Below, piece by piece: positions 62,819 through 64,000 of a stretch of DNA of 64,000 nucleotides. Made by a program: the position numbers and the translations under genes. Origin of the DNA: Candidatus Zixiibacteriota bacterium (lineage in GTDB: Bacteria; Zixibacteria; MSB-5A5; GN15; FEB-12). The stretch's first letter is position 1. Each line of letters opens with the position of its first letter. Below the pieces are notes generated by a model. That model had not been told where the DNA came from. It worked only from the letters and a program-made list of their open reading frames with translations, and made no database searches. The stretch spans positions 236,853-300,852 of the forward strand of contig JAVEYB010000004.1 of the NCBI GenBank assembly GCA_034003725.1, written 5' to 3'.

Positions 62819-63178
62819 CTACATCGCCGGCCCGCAGCCGGGGTGTGCCGTGGGTGGATGGTCGCGACGGAGCCGCCGCCATTCGGCGGCATGCTTGCGA
62901 ATCCAGTCGATTACCGCGTGGTCCCCCAAATCCCTTCCCGCCTTTTCGGACTCAATCCACTTGTGCTTCTGGATCTCCGCCCATTGAGCCGTCATGTCCT
63001 GCTGAAGCCGCTCGTGCCGCCATTGCGTGGCGTGATATTGGAGCCAGTGCGCTATCGCATACTCCAACCCGACATCATAGCCGGACTGACAGGAAAGGTA
63101 GTACTTGTGAATCTCGATCGCTTCCCGCTCTTCCCGGGATAGCTCCTCGCCCATGTCGCTTCGGTCAGTCTCTCCCAT
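62819..63178 (-). CDS. Small protein with two copies of an HK..S..G.D.G...W...HA..WR motif
   Basis: A 119-residue cytoplasmic protein, rich in histidine, tryptophan and charged residues. It holds a direct duplication of about 34 residues: IHKYYLSCQSGYDVGLEYA followed by HWLQYHATQWR, and KHKWIESEKAGRDLGDHAV followed by DWIRKHAAEWR. Conserved positions are HK, S, G, D, G, A, W, HA and WR. I do not know a function; the single form of this motif seems to occur in short uncharacterised bacterial proteins. The ribosome binding site is GGGGACG, somewhat distant. Confidence 0.65.
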   Translation of the reverse strand: MGETDRSDMGEELSREEREAIEIHKYYLSCQSGYDVGLEYAIAHWLQYHATQWRHERLQQDMTAQWAEIQKHKWIESEKAGRDLGDHAVIDWIRKHAAEWRRLRRDHPPTAHPGCGPAM

Positions 63179-63327
63179 GGTGTCAGACGTCCCCTTTTCG
63201 CGTTGTAAAAGCACACACGCACAGTAAGTTATCGGCTATCGCCCGAAAAAGCAATAGCCCTCTGCCCGTCCCTGCTGACATTTTCTGACATCCGGCGCCG
63301 GGCCCCCGCCCGTAAACCCTCCGACCA

Positions 63328-63359
63328 GTGCGTGGTGTACGTCCCCGTGCACCACGCAC
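63328..63359. repeat. REP-like long hairpin near the end of the immunity gene
   Basis: Arms of 13 bases with one mismatched pair (63328-63340 GTGCGTGGTGTAC and 63347-63359 GTGCACCACGCAC) around a six-base loop. The flanks repeat the phrase CCTCCGACC followed by a variant of TGCGTGG at about 63318 and 63361. No T run, so probably an extragenic palindrome rather than a simple terminator. The bases 63215-63327 show nothing else. Confidence 0.55.
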
Positions 63360-63396
63360 CCCTCCGACCCATGCGTGGCGGGGCGGCCACTGCGTC

Positions 63397-63792
63397 CTAC
63401 TCGCCGTGACCAACTCCCAGAATCCGGCCATCGCTCTTCTGGATCTCAATGTATGGCACGCCACCAAGCATATTGGCGGGGATACTGCCTGCAACTGCCC
63501 ATACCGAATCCAGGATTAACTCAGCGCTGAACGGCCTGCGATCGTATATCCCTTCGCCGTAAATCGGCAGCCAGACCGCTTCCGCTATTCGTATGGCCGT
63601 TGCACTGTCTGGAACGCAACCGTCATCCGGTGTAAACATGTTATCTGGACGGTGACTGTGGGGTGGCACGGCCATAGAAGATGGTTGCTCCGTATCGAAA
63701 CCGAGCAATGGTGTCGAAACGGAGATAATCAAACAGAGCAGTATCACCAGTCTCCAAACGAGTCTCTTGTTGGCTGAAAACGCAGAGTTCAT
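63397..63792 (-). CDS. NTF2-fold immunity protein, membrane-anchored or exported
   Basis: A 131-residue protein with an N-terminal hydrophobic segment (LVWRLVILLCLIISVSTPLL) and a C-terminal domain matching the NTF2-fold immunity family: ATAIRIAEAVWLPIYGEGIY, VWAVAGSIP, GVPYIEIQKSDGRILGVGHG. Members protect against polymorphic toxins and normally follow the toxin gene. Here the remnant of a coding frame ending at 63806 lies just upstream on the same strand. The start at 63792 has GCGAGAG upstream; the frame extends upstream to 63909 but in a different frame from the probable toxin. Confidence 0.75.
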   Translation of the reverse strand: MNSAFSANKRLVWRLVILLCLIISVSTPLLGFDTEQPSSMAVPPHSHRPDNMFTPDDGCVPDSATAIRIAEAVWLPIYGEGIYDRRPFSAELILDSVWAVAGSIPANMLGGVPYIEIQKSDGRILGVGHGE

Positions 63793-63805
63793 GGTAGCAC
63801 TCTCG

Positions 63806-63913
63806 CTATAGTAGGTTAACAACCCAGTCCACGATCTTGTCCCACGTTCCTCTCGTAGGGTCATCGTTAGTTCCCGTAGGGCGGGTCCGTCTTCGATGTA
63901 CGGTATCATGAGA
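63806..63913 (-). pseudogene. Probable C-terminal remnant of a toxin gene
   Basis: A minus-strand frame ending TNDDPTRGTWDKIVDWVVNLL followed by a TAG at 63806, 13 bases before the immunity gene start. The position, strand and spacing are those of a toxin followed by its immunity gene. Upstream the frame soon meets the end of an IS481-like element, so the rest is displaced or lost. The peptide is short and matches no toxin fold I can name; the boundary with the element is approximate. Confidence 0.35.
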
Positions 63914-64000
63914 TAGGTAACATGTTCTGTCAGGACATTGGTTACACTTTTGGTGTATCCTGGGTTGAGGAGGAGCCAGGATATGCCGTGGAAGCGAACC
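63914..64000 (+). mobile_element. Left end of an IS481-family insertion sequence with transposase start
   Basis: After GGTAAC...GGTTAC near 63917-63947, which looks like an element end, an ATG at 63983 follows GAGGAGGAG and reads MPWKRT before the window stops. MPWK is the usual first motif of IS481-family transposases, which continue with a helix-turn-helix not visible here. The exact terminal repeat is not certain. Confidence 0.5.

Noticed and set aside
1..64000. CRISPR arrays, rRNA, tRNA genes, prophage genes and defence systems
   Set aside because: Looked for along the window; I found no regularly spaced repeats, rRNA stretches, convincing cloverleaf sequences, or phage structural or defence genes.

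Overview
The window is 64 kb of GC-rich, densely packed bacterial DNA with no rRNA, tRNA or CRISPR array that I can recognise. It looks like a Gram-negative chromosome. Outer-membrane assembly genes (TamA/TamB type) and lipoproteins are present, and one secreted protein (19477-20337) ends in a NYPNPCNP-type sorting/FlgD-like domain typical of the FCB group and related candidate phyla. With a minimal SufC-SufB-like pair, a group 3b-type [NiFe] hydrogenase and an IS481-type element, this suggests an uncultivated FCB-group lineage such as Zixibacteria. That placement is inference; no marker gene here proves it.

Layout. Positions 1-132 hold the start of an ATP-type PEP carboxykinase gene (minus). 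A KamA-type radical SAM enzyme follows (686-1840). Positions 1919-7479 are a signalling island: a propeller lipoprotein (minus) lies divergent from a solute-binding-like protein, an NtrY-like histidine kinase and an NtrC-type sigma-54 regulator. The space between them holds two identical-arm palindromes 64 bp apart and a -24/-12 type promoter aimed at the lipoprotein. Next come a MutY-like glycosylase without iron-sulfur cysteines, trmB, a double-receiver protein, the three-gene proton-translocating transhydrogenase (pnt), an S41 peptidase, a MarR regulator with a palindromic operator, an Lrp plus flavin-binding pair, a broken porin-like gene and a CPA2 antiporter. A sorting-domain protein, a SufC/SufB-like pair, a phytoene-desaturase-like enzyme, an aldo/keto reductase and an exported isoaspartyl methyltransferase lead to the tamB-tamA operon (25931-31779).

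Positions 32982-43370 are the most unusual region. A 1416-residue regulator fuses a Ser/Thr kinase, a helical-repeat region, GAF, an AAA+ domain without GAFTGA, and an HTH. Beside it is a hydrogenase operon (hydB - cyclic-nucleotide-binding protein - hydG - hydD - hydA - maturation protease - tandem DsrC/TusE-like protein), read from a sigma-70-like promoter with a perfect CRP-type palindrome in its leader.

Positions 44909-53193 encode a cbb3 oxidase with its assembly factors (ccoI, ccoS, fused ccoNO, ccoQ, a one-haem ccoP, ccoG, fixH and a SafE-type protein). Positions 53345-60964 hold a HupR/HoxA-like regulator with a degenerate GAFTGA, divergent from the complete hypABFCDE set needed to mature the hydrogenase. 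The cell thus appears able to couple H2 and NAD(P)H, interconvert NADH and NADPH through Pnt, and respire oxygen at low levels.

The right end is accessory: a 584-residue orphan, a small internally duplicated protein, a REP-like hairpin, an NTF2-fold immunity gene, a probable toxin C-terminus remnant and the start of an IS481-family transposase that seems to have interrupted it.
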